Of a DNA stretch of 64,000 nt, positions 10,524 to 20,469 are shown one piece after another. The stretch's first letter is position 1; the number at the start of each line of letters is the position of its first letter. Origin of the DNA: Verrucomicrobiota bacterium. GTDB taxonomy: Bacteria; Verrucomicrobiota; Verrucomicrobiia; Limisphaerales; SIBE01. Under the pieces are notes generated by a model. That model saw only the letters and a program-made list of their open reading frames with translations, was not told the origin of the DNA and searched no databases. Where the stretch lies: the NCBI GenBank assembly GCA_016871515.1, contig VHDE01000001.1, positions 17,434 to 81,433 on the forward strand, written 5' to 3'. The position numbers and the translations under genes were made by a program.

Positions 10524-10628
10524 GATGTGCTAGCCGTGCATTTTCAGTTGCACGAACACCGCTCCCATCAACCGTCGATGGTCAGACAACTCTCTCCAGG
10601 AACTGGAACATCCGAAGCCCGCCAGGTT

Positions 10629-10700
10629 TTGGAGTGCGCCAGTCCTCTGGCGCTCTGGGTCCGCGCGATTCCAAAGCGGCAGAGGACTGCCGCAGTCCAA
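10629..10700. repeat. Imperfect 30-bp inverted repeat (TTGGAGTGCGCCAGTCCTCTGGCGCTCTGG / CCAAAGCGGCAGAGGACTGCCGCAGTCCAA)
   Basis: Read directly in the dgt-ispH intergenic region; 4 mismatches between arms. Confidence 0.85.
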
Positions 10701-10771
10701 GACGCTGTTGCAGCGAGGGATGCTCCAGCCCAATTGGTTCAGGAGGGGTTCGTGCACACGTATGGCTCAGC

Positions 10772-11998
10772 TCAGTTTGCCAGCAACTCCTGAACCGCAA
10801 TTCCTCGCAATTCGAAGAGCCGCCGGATGACATCTTCGATCAGATTGTTCGGACAAGAGGCGCCCGCGGTGACTCCCACAGTGATCCGCCCGGGCCGGAG
10901 CCAGTTTTTTGTTTCGACCTCCTGATGGCGATGCTGGTCGTAATGGACGATAAGATCGTCCGAAACCAATTTCGCCGCGTTTTTGATAAAATACGTTGGG
11001 AGCCGAGCTTCGCCCATCTCGGCTAGATGTGAGGTGTTCGATGAATTGTACCCTCCTATCACCAGCAACAAATCGAGTGGGTCGGCCAGCAATTTCTCCA
11101 ATGCATCCTGGCGATCCTGAGTTGCGCCGCAAATCGTGTCGAAAAAACGAAAATGCTTCTCCACTTCGGCCGCGCCGTATTTTTTCTCAATGGCCATTCT
11201 GAGGCGGCGTTGCACTTCTTCGGTTTCACCGCGCAACATGGTGGTTTGATTCGCCACGCCAATCGCCTGCAAATGAACGTCTGGATCAAACCCGTTCGAG
11301 TAAGCGCCCTTGAACTTGTCCAGGAACTCCTGCTTGTTGCCTCCTCGAACAATGTAATCGCAGACGTAATCCGTCTCGGCCAGGGTGAAGACGACGAGAT
11401 AATGCCCGCCGCCTTTGGCCATGGCGCGCGAGCTGGTGGCTTTTGTTTCTTCGTGCCAAGCCTTGCCGTGAATAATGCTGGTGACGGCGTCATTCGCATA
11501 TTGGCGCACGCGTTTCCAAACACTCATAACGTCACCGCACGTTGTGTCGACAAACCGGCAGCCTTTGGCTTCGAGTTTCTCCATCGTGGAGGTCTCAGCG
11601 CCGAAAGCCGGAATAATCACCACATCATCTTTGCGCAAATCTTCAATGTCGGCGGTCTTTTCTTTCCCGGAAAGAAATTTGATATCCATCGCGCGAATCT
11701 GATCGTTTACCTCCGGGTTATGAATGATCTCTCCAAGAATATAAATAGGCTGGTCCGGAAAGACTTTGCGCGCCGCATAAGCCAGATCGATGGCGCGTTC
11801 CACGCCGTAGCAAAACCCGAATTCCTTGGCCAACTTAACGGTCAGCAAACCATCGGCCGACAACACGTGCCCCTTCGCGCGAATTCGATCGATCAGTTCG
11901 CTGCGATAATGCGAAAGCACTTGCGCCTGGACCGCCGCCATCACGTCGGGGCGGCGAAGGTTTATCTTCCGAGGCGGATTTGGCTCTGGCGTTGACAT
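10772..11998 (-). CDS. ispH: 4-hydroxy-3-methylbut-2-enyl diphosphate reductase, long (plant/cyanobacterial-like) form
   Basis: FGFCYGVERAIDLAY, DTTCGDVMSVWKRV, DTICGATQDRQDAL cysteine motifs; 408 aa with N-terminal extension. Confidence 0.9.
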   Translation of the reverse strand: MSTPEPNPPRKINLRRPDVMAAVQAQVLSHYRSELIDRIRAKGHVLSADGLLTVKLAKEFGFCYGVERAIDLAYAARKVFPDQPIYILGEIIHNPEVNDQIRAMDIKFLSGKEKTADIEDLRKDDVVIIPAFGAETSTMEKLEAKGCRFVDTTCGDVMSVWKRVRQYANDAVTSIIHGKAWHEETKATSSRAMAKGGGHYLVVFTLAETDYVCDYIVRGGNKQEFLDKFKGAYSNGFDPDVHLQAIGVANQTTMLRGETEEVQRRLRMAIEKKYGAAEVEKHFRFFDTICGATQDRQDALEKLLADPLDLLLVIGGYNSSNTSHLAEMGEARLPTYFIKNAAKLVSDDLIVHYDQHRHQEVETKNWLRPGRITVGVTAGASCPNNLIEDVIRRLFELRGIAVQELLAN

Positions 11999-12323
11999 AG
12001 CTCGCGTAACTTAAGCGCAGGCCCGCAAGCCGTCGAGTAGAAAGCCGGTACGGCAACAATTCCGGTGGGATCGGTGGGATCGGTGGAAGGATGCGAATGA
12101 CTTGATTGACTAAACCAAATCCTTCAAAACTCTCGCCTGACCCATGATGGAAAAGCTGGCCATGCTGGATGTCTTGAGCGAAAGAGAGTCCCGTTGGAAG
12201 TGACTGCCAAATAAGAACGCTTTGAGAAACTCTGGCCACGCAAATAGACGATGGCATTAGCATCGCAGCAATTTCTCGAGTTCCCCAACGCACCTATGCG
12301 CCGCTCGATCAGGAGCGCGCCGA

Positions 12324-13325
12324 TCATTCAAGTTCGAAGGTAGCCACCACAGCTCGATGATCGGACGGATAAGGCTGCACGATGATAGCGGCGAATTTCC
12401 TGGCTTCGCCGACGATTTCGCACTGTTTCACCGTCACATTCGGTCCGCCCACGAACACAAAATCGATCCGGTCATGCCGGTCCTTTGGATCGTCCGATTT
12501 TGTCCTCGGCGTCCAGGTCCAGCCGGGATGAGTCACTTCGTCCGGGAAAAAGCTGCGGAAACCGTCGCGCAAACCGGCGCGCGTGAAGGCCAGTGTGGCA
12601 GGGTATTCGACTGCCAAAGGGCACCGGCCGGCTTGCGCGGCGCGAGGGGTCCAGTCCTGGTGCGACGGTTCGTTGAAATCGCCGGTGAGAAACACCGGTT
12701 GCCGAGCGGCCAGCGCGGGCTTCAATTCGGCCAGCAGTTCATCGACTTGGCTGCCCCGGGCCTGGCGGGCTTCGCTCACCGCTTCGGAGGCCGTCTTGAT
12801 AAAACGCGCACCGGCGTACGGGATGCCGAGCAACTGATACGGCTGGTAGGGCGCGTGCATGAGGTGCGCGTTAAACATCCAGGCCTCGCGGCCTGTCGGC
12901 AGCCGCACCTGGACGCCCCACTTCCGCGGCGTGTTGGTGACAATCGGAAACCGGCTCAGAATCGCGGTGCTTTCACCCTGGCCGAAATAGTTCCAACCAA
13001 GCAGGGCGGCGAGTTTGCGACCATGATCCGGTCGCGTCGCGCCTTGCGCGTAACCAGGCTTTTCCTGCAAACCGAGAAGATCGGGCTTCGCAGCACGAAT
13101 AACTTCGAGCGTCTTCGACAACGGCTGCTTGCCAGCGTCTCCGCCGTGCCAAAGGTTGAACGTCATGACCCGGATCGGTTCGGCCGCGTCTGCGGGAACG
13201 GCCAATGGGATGGACAGCCAAGCTGACACAGTCACGCTCCAGAGCAAGCGCAACGTCGCTCGCCGTGATAGAAATCGGGTTGAGTTCACGGAAAAGTCAG
13301 CCTGACCGTTTCTCATTTTTCGCAT
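12324..13325 (-). CDS. Endonuclease/exonuclease/phosphatase family protein with signal peptide
   Basis: RVMTFNLWHGG, FLTGDFNEPSHQDW, SDHRAVVATF motifs. Confidence 0.85.
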   Translation of the reverse strand: MRKMRNGQADFSVNSTRFLSRRATLRLLWSVTVSAWLSIPLAVPADAAEPIRVMTFNLWHGGDAGKQPLSKTLEVIRAAKPDLLGLQEKPGYAQGATRPDHGRKLAALLGWNYFGQGESTAILSRFPIVTNTPRKWGVQVRLPTGREAWMFNAHLMHAPYQPYQLLGIPYAGARFIKTASEAVSEARQARGSQVDELLAELKPALAARQPVFLTGDFNEPSHQDWTPRAAQAGRCPLAVEYPATLAFTRAGLRDGFRSFFPDEVTHPGWTWTPRTKSDDPKDRHDRIDFVFVGGPNVTVKQCEIVGEARKFAAIIVQPYPSDHRAVVATFELE

Positions 13326-13408
13326 CGCCGCGAGCGCCTAAACTTTGAGGAGGTACTCCGCAGCGAGAAACTCCGCGCCTTGTCATCGCTCAGGTTCACC
13401 GTCACATG

Positions 13409-14305
13409 TTATTGAACGAGCCAACTTAAAATAGCCTTCTGGACGTGCAATCGATTCTCCGCTTGGTCAAAGATGGTCCCCGCGTTGGCTTCGAAGGCGT
13501 CTTCCGTAATTTCCTTGCCGCGATATGCCGGCAGGCAATGCATGACCAGCGCGCCGGGTTTCGCGAGGCGGATCAAGTCTTGGTTGATTTGATAACCTGC
13601 CAAGTGACGAATGCGCTCGGCCGATTCGGCTTCCTTGCCCATCGAAACCCAAACGTCAGTGTAAAAGAGATCAGCCCCGCCGGCCGCGGCTTTCAAATCT
13701 TCCATGCAGATGATTTTACCTCCGGCTCGCGCCAGCAAACTTGCGGCAGGTTGATACGCTTTTGGCGCGGCGATGCGCAGTTCGAAATTCAGTTTGGCCG
13801 CCGCAAAAATCCACGAGGCCGGCACGTTGCACGCACCGTCCCCGACAAACGTCACGACCTTGCCTTCGATCGGTCCGCGTTTTTCCTGGAATGTGAAAAT
13901 ATCCGTCAGAATCTGGCACGGGTGCTCGTCATCAGTCAGTGCATTCACTGTGGAAATGCCTGAGTACTGCGCAAACTCCTCGACATCGCTTTGCGCGAAC
14001 GTCCGAATCACTGCGCCATGCACCATCCGGCCGAGGACTCGAGCGGTGTCTTTGATCGGCTCGCCTCGCCCAAGCTGAATTTCATGGGCGCTGAGAAACA
14101 TGACCTGGCCGCCCAGTTCGCGAATACCGACTTCGAATGAGACGCGGGTGCGCGTCGATGATTTCGAGAAGAGCAGCGACCACGTTTGGCCGGCAAGCGG
14201 CCTTTTCAGTTGCAGCCTCCGCTCCTTCTTCAAAATCGTGGAGGCTTTCCAAATCTCCTCCATTTCGGTTCGTGACAGTTTTTCAATACTCAATAGATGT
14301 CTCAT
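13409..14305 (-). CDS. argF: Ornithine carbamoyltransferase
   Basis: SKSSTRTRVSFE, HPCQILTDIFT, MHCLPAYRGKEI motifs; probable start MRHLLSIEKL. Confidence 0.95.
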   Translation of the reverse strand: MRHLLSIEKLSRTEMEEIWKASTILKKERRLQLKRPLAGQTWSLLFSKSSTRTRVSFEVGIRELGGQVMFLSAHEIQLGRGEPIKDTARVLGRMVHGAVIRTFAQSDVEEFAQYSGISTVNALTDDEHPCQILTDIFTFQEKRGPIEGKVVTFVGDGACNVPASWIFAAAKLNFELRIAAPKAYQPAASLLARAGGKIICMEDLKAAAGGADLFYTDVWVSMGKEAESAERIRHLAGYQINQDLIRLAKPGALVMHCLPAYRGKEITEDAFEANAGTIFDQAENRLHVQKAILSWLVQ

Positions 14306-14340
14306 AGGTGGTGAGAACGGAGATGACGGCTCGGGTCCAA

Positions 14341-15636
14341 TCACGAACCGGCCAAGGCGGCGACAACGCTTTCAATGATTTTCAAACCCTCGTCCGCTTC
14401 ACTCTGTCGCAAGTTAAGCGGGGGAAGGAGTCGCGCGACTTGCAAGCCCGCCGGAACAGTCAGCAGACCGGCGTCGTGCAAACGATTAACAAACTGCAGG
14501 GATTGAGCTTTTTCTTTTTCTTCGCGCTGGAGTACCGGAATGTTTGGCGCCAATTCGATTCCAATCATCAGCCCCAGTCCGCGCACAGTTTTAAGCACCG
14601 AGGGAAACCGCTGCGCCATTTGCAGAAGTTGGTCTTTGAGGTAATCACCACATTGCCGGGCGTTTTCGGCTAAACCATCGCGCTCGATCACCTCCAGAAC
14701 TTTCAACGCTACGGCACAGCCAAGCGGCGTCCCGCCAAACGTGGTCGCGTGTGTGCCTGGCCCCAACAAATCAGCGTAAGGCTGTCGAATCCAGAACGCG
14801 CCAATCGGAAATCCGCCTCCGAGCGATTTGGCCATCGAGATGCCATCCGGAATCAGAGACGCGCCGTTGGCCGTTCCTTCGAGGATTCGCTGGAAACTTT
14901 GAAAGCGGCCGGTGCGGAAGTGTCCGTCTTGCACGCCATCCATGAACAGCAACAATTTCTTTTCATCGCACAACTGGCGCAGCCCCAACAGGTATTCGGG
15001 AGTCGCCGGCGTTATTCCGCTTTCGCCCTGGACGCCTTCGATCAAAATGGCAGCGGTTGCAGGCGAAATAGCGGAACGGATAGCGGCCAGATCATTGTAA
15101 GGCACTTGGCGAAACCCCTGAACCAACGGTTCGAACCCCTTTTTCACTTTGTCCTGACCAGTCGCTGAAATGCCGGCCAGCGTCCGACCATGAAACGAGT
15201 TCTGCGCGGTGAGCATTTCAAAGCGCCCTTCTTCATGGCCAAATTTGCGGGCCACCTTGAAAAGCCCTTCGTTCGCTTCCGCGCCGCTGTTGCAAAAGAA
15301 ACATTTGCCTGGAGCGAGACGATTCACGAGCGCCTGGGCCAAGCGCCCCTGGGGTTCGGTATAATAAAGATTGGAAACGTGGACGAGTTTGCGCGATTGC
15401 TCGATTAACGCCTCGGTAATTTCCGGATGGGAATGGCCCAAAGCACAGACGGCAATCCCACCGCCGAAGTCGAGGTAGCGTTTGCCGGCGAGGTCCCAAA
15501 GGTAGCTGCCGGCCCCGCGGCTGAAGGCCAAGTCGAACCGGCCGTAAGAGGGAATCACGTGCTTGTTGAATAACTCGCGAATGGCCACGGCGTCATTGCG
15601 GACGATCGGCGGCGGCGCAGGGAGGATTTCCTTCAT
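14341..15636 (-). CDS. argD: Acetylornithine/succinyldiaminopimelate aminotransferase
   Basis: Class III aminotransferase; SGAEANEGLFKVARKFG, SMAKSLGGGFPIGAFW; within arg cluster. Confidence 0.95.
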   Translation of the reverse strand: MKEILPAPPPIVRNDAVAIRELFNKHVIPSYGRFDLAFSRGAGSYLWDLAGKRYLDFGGGIAVCALGHSHPEITEALIEQSRKLVHVSNLYYTEPQGRLAQALVNRLAPGKCFFCNSGAEANEGLFKVARKFGHEEGRFEMLTAQNSFHGRTLAGISATGQDKVKKGFEPLVQGFRQVPYNDLAAIRSAISPATAAILIEGVQGESGITPATPEYLLGLRQLCDEKKLLLFMDGVQDGHFRTGRFQSFQRILEGTANGASLIPDGISMAKSLGGGFPIGAFWIRQPYADLLGPGTHATTFGGTPLGCAVALKVLEVIERDGLAENARQCGDYLKDQLLQMAQRFPSVLKTVRGLGLMIGIELAPNIPVLQREEKEKAQSLQFVNRLHDAGLLTVPAGLQVARLLPPLNLRQSEADEGLKIIESVVAALAGS

Positions 15637-15691
15637 ACGGGGTTAGCAGTCGGTATTCAATTGCGCGTGCCTTCTATCGCAACTCAGAGTT

Positions 15692-16567
15692 TCATAGCAC
15701 AACCTCGGTGCCGATACCAGCATCAGTGAAAATCTCGAGCAGCACCGAATGATCAATTCGTCCGTCCACTAGCGAAACCTTATCGACGCCGGCTTGGAGC
15801 GCGGCAACGGCGCTGTCCACTTTCGGAATCATGCCTTTGTCAACGATGCCTGCCTTCTTAAGCGCGTCCACTTCGCCGATCCGCAAGTGAGTGATCAAGG
15901 TGGACGAATCTTTCGGGTCTTTTAACAGGCCAGGAACATCACTCATAAAGACAAGTCGCCGCGCTTTCAGAGCGATCGCGGCTTGAGCTGCGGCAACGTC
16001 CGCGTTGCAATTATAAATTTTCCCATCAACGCCGCGCGCGGTTGGGCTGATGACTGGCGTGATGCTGCGCCGAATGCATTCCCGCAAAGGTTCGGTGTTT
16101 ACCGACGTCACTTCGCCAACGAAGCCAACATCGATACGCTCGTTGTCCGGGCCAATCACAGCGAGTTTGCGGCACATAAAAATGTCGGCGCCGGAAAAGC
16201 CTCGGGCTTTGCCGCCGAGAGCGTTAATTGTTTTCACAATCTCTGGGTTGATCTCACGCGACAGCACCTGTTCGACAACATTGACAGTTGCCTCATCGGT
16301 CACGCGCATGCCTTGGATAAAGTTCGCCTTCAAACCGGCCGCATCCATCGCGCGCGTAATGGCTTTGCCGCCGCCGTGCACCACAACGGGATTGATGCCG
16401 ACCGCTTCGAGAAACACGATATCGCGCGCGACGCTGTTGCGGACTTCCACGTCCGGCGAGTCCATAAAGCTCCCACCGTACTTGACCACAAATGTCTGGC
16501 TGCGGAAGCGCTGGATGTAAGGCAATGCCTCGAGCAATACGCCGGCTTTGGAAATGAGGTCTTGCAA
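15692..16567 (-). CDS. argB: Acetylglutamate kinase
   Basis: VKYGGSFMDSP, NPVVVHGGGKAI, MIPKVDSAVAALQAGV motifs. Confidence 0.95.
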   Translation of the reverse strand: MQDLISKAGVLLEALPYIQRFRSQTFVVKYGGSFMDSPDVEVRNSVARDIVFLEAVGINPVVVHGGGKAITRAMDAAGLKANFIQGMRVTDEATVNVVEQVLSREINPEIVKTINALGGKARGFSGADIFMCRKLAVIGPDNERIDVGFVGEVTSVNTEPLRECIRRSITPVISPTARGVDGKIYNCNADVAAAQAAIALKARRLVFMSDVPGLLKDPKDSSTLITHLRIGEVDALKKAGIVDKGMIPKVDSAVAALQAGVDKVSLVDGRIDHSVLLEIFTDAGIGTEVVL

Positions 16568-16618
16568 GTCAGTTCAAGGCTAACGTTATGAGACCCTTGG
16601 CATTGTGGCGAGCCAACT

Positions 16619-17056
16619 TCATGCGCCTGAGGACGCGACGTCGCGTGGTTCAGGGGGATTGATGATGTTCGCGGCCCAAGTTAAGACCTGTTCTGCGAGA
16701 GTCAGGAGTCGTTCCAGTTCTGCAGTGCTGGGTTGATGAATCCAGCCCGGATAGCGCCGGTGTCCCGCATACGGGGTAAGTTCATTGAGGGCTTCGAAAT
16801 CGAAAGGAACTGCGTGACCACCGCGATGATAAAGTTCAAACAACGGTTCCAAATCAAGTGTAAATGGAAATCGTGCGCGAGCATTTATCAGCAAGGACTT
16901 GACTGCTTTCTCGACACATTGCGGAGCGTCAAAGCCGGTAGCCACCGGCAGAATGTCCGGGTTCCCACGCAGTGTTCTCGCGACTCGGAGGTCGTTTTCG
17001 GCGAAGCGGAGCCACTCCTGCGGATTGGGATCACTTGATGGCCGCAGATCGCTCAT
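16619..17056 (-). CDS. HEPN domain protein (toxin-like partner of MNT)
   Basis: WLRFAENDLRVARTL...AAPQ-like CVEKAVKSLLINARARFPFTLDLEPLFELYHRGG; overlaps upstream MNT gene by 26 bp. Confidence 0.8.
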   Translation of the reverse strand: MSDLRPSSDPNPQEWLRFAENDLRVARTLRGNPDILPVATGFDAPQCVEKAVKSLLINARARFPFTLDLEPLFELYHRGGHAVPFDFEALNELTPYAGHRRYPGWIHQPSTAELERLLTLAEQVLTWAANIINPPEPRDVASSGA

Positions 17057-17465
17057 AGACTAGCTGGCCGCTTTGAGTGGCCTTGTAATAGATCAAGTCC
17101 CAACGATGGCGAAGCCGCTCGTATTCGTTCTCCGGAATCACGAGAATGTCCATTGGCATATCGATATCACGAACACTCCACCGGAGACGCGCCGCTTCAG
17201 CATGTGGATTCGTCACTGAATTGTCGCTCACAACGAGCACATCGAGATCACTGTCGCGATTCGTCTGCCCACGGACATAAGAACCGAAGGGGATGATCTT
17301 GCGCGGGCGCGCGGCCATGATGAGCCGTTGAACAACGGCCTCCACCTTCTCCGGCGTGATTGCCCACGGGACATCTGCGATCGTGCTCATAACGACAAGA
17401 AAAGGTGAGTCGGCCTGACTGGCAAGAGAAATTCCCATGTAACCTTCCTTTTGCGCGTTATCCAC
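17031..17465 (-). CDS. Minimal nucleotidyltransferase (MNT) domain protein
   Basis: PFGSYVRGQTNRDSDLDVLVV (GSx10DxD nucleotidyltransferase signature); true start may be MSTIADVPWAITPEKVEAVV at about 17390. Confidence 0.85.
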   Translation of the reverse strand: MDNAQKEGYMGISLASQADSPFLVVMSTIADVPWAITPEKVEAVVQRLIMAARPRKIIPFGSYVRGQTNRDSDLDVLVVSDNSVTNPHAEAARLRWSVRDIDMPMDILVIPENEYERLRHRWDLIYYKATQSGQLVYERSAAIK

Positions 17466-18855
17466 CCAGCGACGCTGGATCGGTCACGTCGCCCTTGTTG
17501 AAATCTACATATTCTTCCGTTAAGTCCGCCGCGTATATCACTGCGCTGAATGGGCCGAGATTCAAATTGATGTGCAGGTCAAACTCCTTGCGAGCAACCG
17601 CGGCGCAAAGCGTCTTGAATGAAGTTGCGGTTGGCTGGCCTTTCTTCAGGGAATACAACAGCTTCCTGCTCCCTGGCGCACCATAGGCCAGGTCGATTTT
17701 CTCTTCCACAATCTGAGCGGGTGAATAACCGAGGGCATCGAGGATGCGCCCCCAATTCGGATCGCCTCCGCACCAACTCGTCTTCACCAAACTGCTGTTA
17801 GCGACAGCGCGTGCCGCCGCATCCGCGTCAGCAAAAGAGCGCGCGCCGGTCACTTTCACGGTCACGAATCTCGAAACGCCCTCGCCGTCGCGCACGATCA
17901 TCTTCGCGAGTTCCAGCGTCACATGATTGAGTGCAGTTTGGAAGGTTAGCAAGTCAGAGCGACTCCTCACGCTGCCTGCTGCGAGCGCCGGATTGCCCGC
18001 TAGTCCGTTCGCCAGAAGAATCACCGTGTCATTGGTGCTCATATCTCCATCGACGGTGATCCGATTGAAGCTTTGTGCGACAGCCTCGCGCAACGCGGCT
18101 TTCAAGGTTTTGGATTCAACGGCGGCATCTGTCGTCAGGAAACAAAGCATGGTGGCGTGGAGGGGGATCGAGGCGGGGCGCGCGCCAGTAGGGCTCATCC
18201 CGGGCTGAATCATTCCAGCGCCTTTGCAAAGCCCGCCCAGCCGAACATTTCTTCCGCCTAACTGAAACTCGACCGCGACTTCTTTGGGCTTGGTATCGCT
18301 CGTCATAATCGCTTCCGCGACATGGCGCGCATTCTCAAGCGTTCCATTCAATAGTTCCGCCGCGGCCGCAATGCCCCGCTTCACATTCGTCATCGGCATC
18401 GTCACGCCGATTCGTCCGGTCGATCCGACGAGCACGTCTTCAGCTTTCAAGTTCAGTTGTCTGGCCACAAACGCGGTCATTTCTTCAGCGTCGCGCATTC
18501 CCTGTTTGCCGGTGCAAGCGTTTGCATTTCCCGAATTCACAACGATCGCCTGCGCCTTCGCTTTGCTCGCTCGCGGCACGCTGACTTTGACAGGCGCCGC
18601 GCAGACTTGGTTGGTGGTGAACATCCCTGCAACGGTCGCGGGAACATCTGAAACCATAAGAGCCAAGTCGCGCTTTCGTCCCTTGTTCGAACCTTTGCCC
18701 GTGCCAAGGCGCTTGATATCGCAAAAGACCGCTGCGGCGCGAAAACCAGCGGGGGCGTTTACTGAACCTGGAATGGCATTAAGTTTTGCAGTCATTAACG
18801 TCGGAAGCATTGCGATGATGCGGCCTGCAACGGAGATCGCACGGCCAAGTGGCAA
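17458..18855 (-). CDS. argJ: Bifunctional glutamate N-acetyltransferase/amino-acid acetyltransferase
   Basis: MFTTNQVCAAPV, GVTMPMTNVKRG, DGDMSTNDTVILLANG motifs. Confidence 0.95.
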   Translation of the reverse strand: MPLGRAISVAGRIIAMLPTLMTAKLNAIPGSVNAPAGFRAAAVFCDIKRLGTGKGSNKGRKRDLALMVSDVPATVAGMFTTNQVCAAPVKVSVPRASKAKAQAIVVNSGNANACTGKQGMRDAEEMTAFVARQLNLKAEDVLVGSTGRIGVTMPMTNVKRGIAAAAELLNGTLENARHVAEAIMTSDTKPKEVAVEFQLGGRNVRLGGLCKGAGMIQPGMSPTGARPASIPLHATMLCFLTTDAAVESKTLKAALREAVAQSFNRITVDGDMSTNDTVILLANGLAGNPALAAGSVRSRSDLLTFQTALNHVTLELAKMIVRDGEGVSRFVTVKVTGARSFADADAAARAVANSSLVKTSWCGGDPNWGRILDALGYSPAQIVEEKIDLAYGAPGSRKLLYSLKKGQPTATSFKTLCAAVARKEFDLHINLNLGPFSAVIYAADLTEEYVDFNKGDVTDPASLGG

Positions 18856-18915
18856 AGTGAGATGGAATGAACGCAGGGACAGGAGCGCGGCGTTCAGGTG
18901 AGATCGCTACGAGCA

Positions 18916-19986
18916 TCAGATCAATCCCGTCGTTTCGGGAATACCGCACATAATGTTGAAGCTTTGAATCGCTTGGCCGCTCGTCCCCTTGACGATGTTA
19001 TCCTCGGCGCTCATCACAATAAGACGTCCCGTCCGGGGGTCCAACCGCCAGGCAATTTCGATAAAGTTGGAGCCGACCACATTCTTTGTATCCGGAAATG
19101 CCTTGCCTTCCAGAAGTCGAACAAATGGTTCGTCACAGTAGGCCGTCCGGAAACATTCCTCGATCTGACGGCTCAATGTTTCAAGCCCGGCTCCGTCGCC
19201 GAAATGTTCGCATGGCGCTAGGTATAACGTAGTGAGAATGCCGCGATTCACCGGGATCAAGTGCGGCGTGAATTGGATCACCACCGGTTCTCCGGCGGCC
19301 AGCGAAAGCTCCTGTTCAATTTCGGAGAGATGCCGATGCTTCGGCACGCCGTAAGGCCGGATGCTTTCATTGCATTCGGCGAAGAGGTAATCCAGTTCGA
19401 CTTTGCGTCCGGCGCCGCTCACACCGCTCAGAGAATCGGCGATAATGCCGGCGGGTTTAATCACCTTGCCGCGCAAGAGAGGGAGAGTTGGCAGAAGAAT
19501 ACTGGTCGGATAACACCCGGGACACGCCACAAGCGACGCATTCCGAATGGCGGAGCGGTTCACTTCGGGCAGACCATAAACTGCGCCCTTCAACAGCTCC
19601 GGCGCTGGATGATCGTGTGCATAAAATTCCTTATAAACCGCAGGGTTTTTGATGCGAAAATCTGCGCTTAAATCGATGACACGGCAGCCGAGTTGCAAAA
19701 GCGGGACGGCATATTCCGCAGCGACCCCGTGGGGCAAAGCGAGAAACACATTGTCCGCTTGTTTCGCCAGCAACTCCGCATTCGGTTCCGTAAAGCGCAG
19801 CGTCTTGGCGCGGGGAAAATACGAGAAGCGCGGAAAAACCTGACCCAGCGTCTGCCCGGCGTATTGCCGTGACGTGACCGCAACAAGATCAGCCTGCGGG
19901 TGGCCCAACAAAAGCCGGACCAAATCTTCGCCGGCGTAACCAGAGGCGCCGACAATTCCAACCTTCTTCTTTTCCATAGTTGCCAA
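18916..19986 (-). CDS. argC: N-acetyl-gamma-glutamyl-phosphate reductase
   Basis: GIVGASGYAGEDLVRLL, ACPGCYPTSILLPTLPLL, SGVSGAGRK motifs. Confidence 0.95.
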   Translation of the reverse strand: MATMEKKKVGIVGASGYAGEDLVRLLLGHPQADLVAVTSRQYAGQTLGQVFPRFSYFPRAKTLRFTEPNAELLAKQADNVFLALPHGVAAEYAVPLLQLGCRVIDLSADFRIKNPAVYKEFYAHDHPAPELLKGAVYGLPEVNRSAIRNASLVACPGCYPTSILLPTLPLLRGKVIKPAGIIADSLSGVSGAGRKVELDYLFAECNESIRPYGVPKHRHLSEIEQELSLAAGEPVVIQFTPHLIPVNRGILTTLYLAPCEHFGDGAGLETLSRQIEECFRTAYCDEPFVRLLEGKAFPDTKNVVGSNFIEIAWRLDPRTGRLIVMSAEDNIVKGTSGQAIQSFNIMCGIPETTGLI

Positions 19987-19987
19987 A

Positions 19988-20019
19988 CAAAAACCCCGCT
20001 GGAGCGAACCAGCGGGGTT
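19988..20019 (-). terminator. Putative intrinsic terminator downstream of rpsI
   Basis: Minus strand AACCCCGCTGG-TTCGCT-CCAGCGGGGTTTTTGTTT. Confidence 0.8.
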
Positions 20020-20037
20020 GAAAAGCTCCCGAGCTGA

Positions 20038-20433
20038 TTATCGCTTGCTGTATTGGAAACGTTTGCGCGCTCCAGGTTGCCCGTACTTCTTGCGTTCTTT
20101 CATGCGCGGATCACGCGTGAGGAAGCCCTGCGATTTGAGGGTCGGCCGGTAATTGACATCGGCTCGCAGCAGCGCCCGCGCGATGCCGTGACGCACAGCC
20201 TCGGCCTGCCCAGTCAGCCCGCCCCCTTGGACATTCACGCGCACATCAAACTTCGCAGCGGTGTCGGTTAGTCTCAGAGGTTGCATCACGACAATGCGCT
20301 GAGCATCGATGACGAAGTAGTTGTCGAGCCCGCGCCCGTTGATCGTGATCTTTCCCGAACCCGCAGCCAGGCGCACGCGAGCTACAGCGGTCTTGCGGCG
20401 GCCCGTCCCTAAGAATTCAGTTGTTTCTGCCAT
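20038..20433 (-). CDS. rpsI: 30S ribosomal protein S9
   Basis: [14 protein letters not shown] start and C-terminal [17 protein letters not shown]. Confidence 0.97.
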   Translation of the reverse strand: MAETTEFLGTGRRKTAVARVRLAAGSGKITINGRGLDNYFVIDAQRIVVMQPLRLTDTAAKFDVRVNVQGGGLTGQAEAVRHGIARALLRADVNYRPTLKSQGFLTRDPRMKERKKYGQPGARKRFQYSKR

Positions 20434-20469
20434 AGTGAAGTAAATGGGGTGAAGAGCAGGCGGTCGAAG

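Noticed and set aside
9570-10793. 407-aa plus-strand ORF
   Set aside because: Antisense to the well-supported dgt-like gene; no protein-like motifs; typical GC-rich shadow ORF.
11153-11995. 280-aa plus-strand ORF
   Set aside because: Antisense to ispH.
12060-12095. GGTGGGATC short tandem repeat (about 2.5 units)
   Set aside because: Real but tiny; no evidence of function or array structure.
11998-12324. Possible ORF/RNA gene between ispH and the EEP-family gene
   Set aside because: No motif, fold or homology-like signal convincing enough to call.
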